Shown: positions 61,235-64,000 of the stretch, one piece after another | Layout: every line of letters begins with the position of its first letter | How positions within the stretch are numbered: the first letter of the stretch is position 1 | Assembly (NCBI GenBank): GCA_019420585.1 | Contig: JAHZGX010000012.1 | Coordinates: 6,334-70,333, forward strand | Source: Prevotellaceae bacterium | GTDB taxonomy: Bacteria; Bacteroidota; Bacteroidia; Bacteroidales; Bacteroidaceae | DNA: 64,000 nucleotides | Direction: 5' to 3' | Made by a program: the position numbers and the translations under genes | The notes under the pieces: model-generated | What the model was told of the DNA's origin: nothing | Database searches by the model: none | Seen by the model: the letters and a program-made list of their open reading frames with translations, nothing else

Positions 61235-63669
61235 TCCTGGCTCTCTTCGGGGGATGAATTGACTTCCTCCGGCACGGGAACCGGCTCTCCGTCCACGCTT
61301 GCAGGATTGAGTTCCATCTCCACGTCAATTGAGTCGGTGTCCGTACTGTCATTGGGCTGCGCGTAATATCCGCTGCACGACCAAAGACTGGCATCCAGGT
61401 CGCGCGGAGGAGCAAACTTCTGCCGGTACCTGCCGAAGCGCTCATCCTTCAGTACATCCTGAATGAAATAGCCGAAAATGGGGAGTGCGGTCCTGCTGCC
61501 CTGCCCGAGTGCCCCGGTGCGGAAGTGTATGCTCCGATACTCACCGCCCACCCAGGCACCGGCCACCAGTTTGGGAGTCACGCCCACGAACCATGCATCA
61601 GAATGGTTGTTGCTGGTTCCCGTCTTCCCTCCAAACTCTGTATACTGGAGCACAGGGTGAATGTAACTCCACAGCGCGGCAGTGGTCCCTCCCCGCTCTG
61701 TCAGTCCCGCGCGCAGCATGGTCTGCATCAGATAGGCCGACCGATAGGGAATGGCCTGGGTTGCATGGGGCTTCGCCTCGTATATGACCCGTCCGTCACG
61801 GTCCAATATCCTTGTCACCATGAGCGGCATGGCACACTTCCCGTCATCCATCACCGTGCAGTAACTGTTCACCAGTTCCAGCAGGTTCACGTCACTGCTG
61901 CCCAGGCTGAGCGACTTGGTCTCATGCAGGGGTGAGCGGATGCCCATTGCATGTGCAGTGCGCGCCACATTGTGGATGCCCACTTCCATGCCCACACGCA
62001 CAGCCACGCTGTTGATGCTCTGTGCAAATGCACTCTTGAGCGGCATCTCCACGCCGGTGAAGTATCCGTTGGCATTATGCGGTGCCCACACCGTGGGCTT
62101 GTCGTCCACCGTGTCGGGATAGGCCACATAGTCGTCCAGGCGCTTGTCACAGGGCGTAAGTCCCTGGTTCATGGCCTCGGTGTAGACAAACAGTTTGAAG
62201 GTGGAGCCCGGCTGGCGCATGGCCGTCACCTTGTCATACTTCCAGGGCTTGAAGTCAATGTCGCCCACCCATGCCTTCACCTGGCGCGTGTCCGGCTCAA
62301 TGGCCACGAAGCCACAATGCATGAACCGAACCATGTAACGTATGGAATCCAGCGTGCTGAGTTCCTTCTCCACCGGTCCGTCATAACTGAAGAGCCTCAC
62401 GGGGTGCGGCAAGTTGAGGTAATAATCCACGGAATCTGGGCTGTTGGGGAAGCGTGCCTTCAGATATTTGTAGTGAGAAGTGCGCTTGGCCAAGTCCTCA
62501 ATAAAGTGGGGAATCTCCCTGTGCTGCCTGTCCTGCCACGGGGGAGTACTGCCCCAGTGATCGTTGAAGCGCTGCTGTATGACCCGCATCTGCTTCAGCA
62601 CAGCTTGCTCCGCATATTCCTGCATGCGGCTGTCCAGGGTGGTGTAGATGGTAAGTCCGTCGGCATAGAGGTCAAGTTTGTTCTCGCCGTCACAGCCCTT
62701 TATCAGTCCCTGCTCGCACATCTCATCGATGTAGCCCACAAGTTGCTCACGGAAATAAGGGGCAAGTCCGTCATAACTGCTTTCCGTGTTCCGGCTCACC
62801 ACCTGTATGGGCAATGCCTTGATGGAGTCGCGCTGCCGGTCAGTGGCAGGCTTGCCATTGATGAGGATGTGGCCATGTGCATGCACCAGGTCAAGCACCG
62901 TGTTGCGCCGTGACAGGCTGTTGCGGGGATTGATGCGGGGATTGTAACTGCTGGTGGCCTTAAGCAGCCCCACCAGCACGGCTGCCTGCTCGTAAGTCAA
63001 ACGGTCGGGGGTGGTGCCGAAATAAGTCCTGGCCGCCGTCTTGATGCCAAAGGAGTTGCTGCCGAAGTCCACCGTGTTGAGGTACATGGTCAGGATATCC
63101 TCCTTGCTGAATATCATCTCCAACTTGGTGGCGACAATCCATTCCTTGGCCTTCATCACGAGGAGTTTCACACCGGGAATGTGCCCCAGGAGACCCGTGG
63201 AGTACTGCGTGCGCACGCGAAACAAGTTCTTGGCCAACTGCTGGGTGATGGTGCTGGCTCCGCGTGCATGCCCGCGCGCCATGTCCTTGGCAGCCGCGAA
63301 CAGGCCGGTGAAGTCAATGCCGTGGTGATGATAGAAGCGCTCGTCCTCGGTGTCGATGAGCGTGCGGATGAGGACAGGCGATATTTCCCGATATTCCACT
63401 GGGGTGCGGTTCTCGCTGAAGTAGCGTCCGAGCAGCACGCTGTCGGCACTGTAGATTTCCGAAGCCTCGCTCACCACGGGACGCTCTATGTCGGCAAAAC
63501 CGGGGGAGCGGCCGAAAAGATACAGGAAATTGCAGTCCACCGCCACCAACCCCAGTACCAGGAACAGGACGAGGGTGCAGGGCCACACAAGCAACTTCTT
63601 GTACCAAGGCCCGCCATAGAGGCCACGAAACACGCGTTTCACTTTCTGCCAAAAGGAGGCCATCTTCAT
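61231..63669 (-). CDS. Penicillin-binding protein 1A (bifunctional)
   Basis: A class A PBP of 812 residues that polymerises and crosslinks peptidoglycan at the inner membrane. Start MKMASFWQKVKRVFRGLYGG at 63669 is chosen since the promoter box lies about 35 nt upstream; the next ATG, 6 nt on, is equally possible. One membrane helix (LVWPCTLVLFLVLGLVAVD) is followed by the glycosyltransferase domain (TEDERFYHHHGIDFTG, GASTITQQLAKNLF, KEDILTMYLNTVDFGSNSFG) and the transpeptidase with SxxK in RQPGSTFKLF, SxN in AQSINSVAVRVG, and KTGTSNNHSDAWFVG. All catalytic residues are present. Confidence 0.95.
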   Translation of the reverse strand: MKMASFWQKVKRVFRGLYGGPWYKKLLVWPCTLVLFLVLGLVAVDCNFLYLFGRSPGFADIERPVVSEASEIYSADSVLLGRYFSENRTPVEYREISPVLIRTLIDTEDERFYHHHGIDFTGLFAAAKDMARGHARGASTITQQLAKNLFRVRTQYSTGLLGHIPGVKLLVMKAKEWIVATKLEMIFSKEDILTMYLNTVDFGSNSFGIKTAARTYFGTTPDRLTYEQAAVLVGLLKATSSYNPRINPRNSLSRRNTVLDLVHAHGHILINGKPATDRQRDSIKALPIQVVSRNTESSYDGLAPYFREQLVGYIDEMCEQGLIKGCDGENKLDLYADGLTIYTTLDSRMQEYAEQAVLKQMRVIQQRFNDHWGSTPPWQDRQHREIPHFIEDLAKRTSHYKYLKARFPNSPDSVDYYLNLPHPVRLFSYDGPVEKELSTLDSIRYMVRFMHCGFVAIEPDTRQVKAWVGDIDFKPWKYDKVTAMRQPGSTFKLFVYTEAMNQGLTPCDKRLDDYVAYPDTVDDKPTVWAPHNANGYFTGVEMPLKSAFAQSINSVAVRVGMEVGIHNVARTAHAMGIRSPLHETKSLSLGSSDVNLLELVNSYCTVMDDGKCAMPLMVTRILDRDGRVIYEAKPHATQAIPYRSAYLMQTMLRAGLTERGGTTAALWSYIHPVLQYTEFGGKTGTSNNHSDAWFVGVTPKLVAGAWVGGEYRSIHFRTGALGQGSRTALPIFGYFIQDVLKDERFGRYRQKFAPPRDLDASLWSCSGYYAQPNDSTDTDSIDVEMELNPASVDGEPVPVPEEVNSSPEESQE

Positions 63670-63703
63670 ACGGAATATCGCATTTGCTGTTTCATTGCAA
63701 ATG

Positions 63704-63711
63704 CAAAAGTA
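63704..63711 (-). promoter_or_regulatory. -7 promoter element for the PBP1A-helicase pair
   Basis: TACTTTTG on the minus strand, about 35 nt upstream of the chosen PBP1A start. Confidence 0.65.
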
Positions 63712-64000
63712 ATAAAACTTGGGAATCTGCACATCCTCCCGCCCCATATATTTTTCCTACCAGGAAAAGGAAACACAGTACGACGGCCAACGCAGAGCGC
63801 TTCACGTGCCAATAGACCCAAATCGGTCATTGCAAATTGATACACGGCTTCTTGGGAAACATGCAATAAGCAGCAATCCCCCCCCAGTATGTTCGCGATG
63901 AAATGCCCAAAACTCCTGTGATAGTTTTTGGCTTTGAGAGAGGCACTTTGAGAGGGTCAGAAGGGGACGGGTGCGAGGCTTCATCGTGGTTCCGAGGTCG

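Noticed and set aside
63748..64000. Possible gene at the right edge
   Set aside because: No frame has a start, ribosome site or recognisable motif; treated as intergenic DNA.

Overview
The window is a stretch of a Bacteroidota chromosome, most likely Bacteroidales and closest in feel to Prevotellaceae. The evidence is two SusC/SusD pairs, TonB-dependent outer membrane proteins, lipoproteins with CxD-type lipoboxes, a biotin-dependent sodium pump decarboxylase, AsnA, and many promoters with the Bacteroidetes -7 element TAnnTTTG (at least 15 seen, most a short distance upstream of a start codon). No tRNA, rRNA or CRISPR array was seen.

Region 1 (1-25.8 kb) is accessory-rich. It opens with the 3' nine-tenths of dnaK and its terminator, then two facing copies of a roughly 420-bp MITE-like non-coding repeat; a third copy lies at 25.3-25.7 kb. 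Next, on the minus strand, is a defence island read from 13.5 kb down to 2.7 kb: an XRE regulator, an EVE/PUA-like small protein, a DUF262-DUF1524 (GmrSD-type) nuclease, a four-gene Wadjet/MksBEF-like condensin set (jetA, jetB, jetC, jetD), a frameshifted Fic gene and a broken DUF6155-like gene. Gaps in this unit are 17 nt or less or are overlaps, so EVE, GmrSD and Wadjet probably form one transcript. From 13.6 to 19.6 kb there is a patchwork of broken or tiny genes (cupin with an early stop, LytTR fragment, AlkZ-like frameshift) mixed with intact ones (nitroreductase/AraC divergent pair, Vat/CatB-like acetyltransferase, membrane protein, small winged-helix protein). Then come a DUF1349 lipoprotein, a DUF4405-like membrane protein, an Rpn-family nuclease, pabB-pabC and a HI0933-type flavoprotein.

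Region 2 (25.8-41 kb) is mostly core metabolism on the minus strand: rfbC, an agarase-like glycoside hydrolase, the oadG-oadA-oadB sodium pump with a strong terminator, then dnaA followed by an unusual nitroreductase fused to the C-terminal domain of a class II ribonucleotide reductase, and folB. After these are an N-acetylmuramoyl-L-alanine amidase with an MCE/MlaD protein, a BtuB-like TonB receptor, and asnA.

Region 3 (41-59 kb) is a glycan or glycoprotein acquisition locus: two consecutive modules of fasciclin-domain lipoprotein, SusC and SusD, transcribed from one promoter near 59.1 kb, with a GH29 alpha-L-fucosidase behind its own promoter at the end. Region 4 (59-64 kb) holds a Pif1-like helicase with a TPR tail overlapping the end of a penicillin-binding protein 1A gene.

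The most interesting items are the composite EVE-GmrSD-Wadjet operon, the nitroreductase-NrdJ fusion, the MITE-like element with 22-bp iterations, and the repeated fasciclin-SusC-SusD arrangement.
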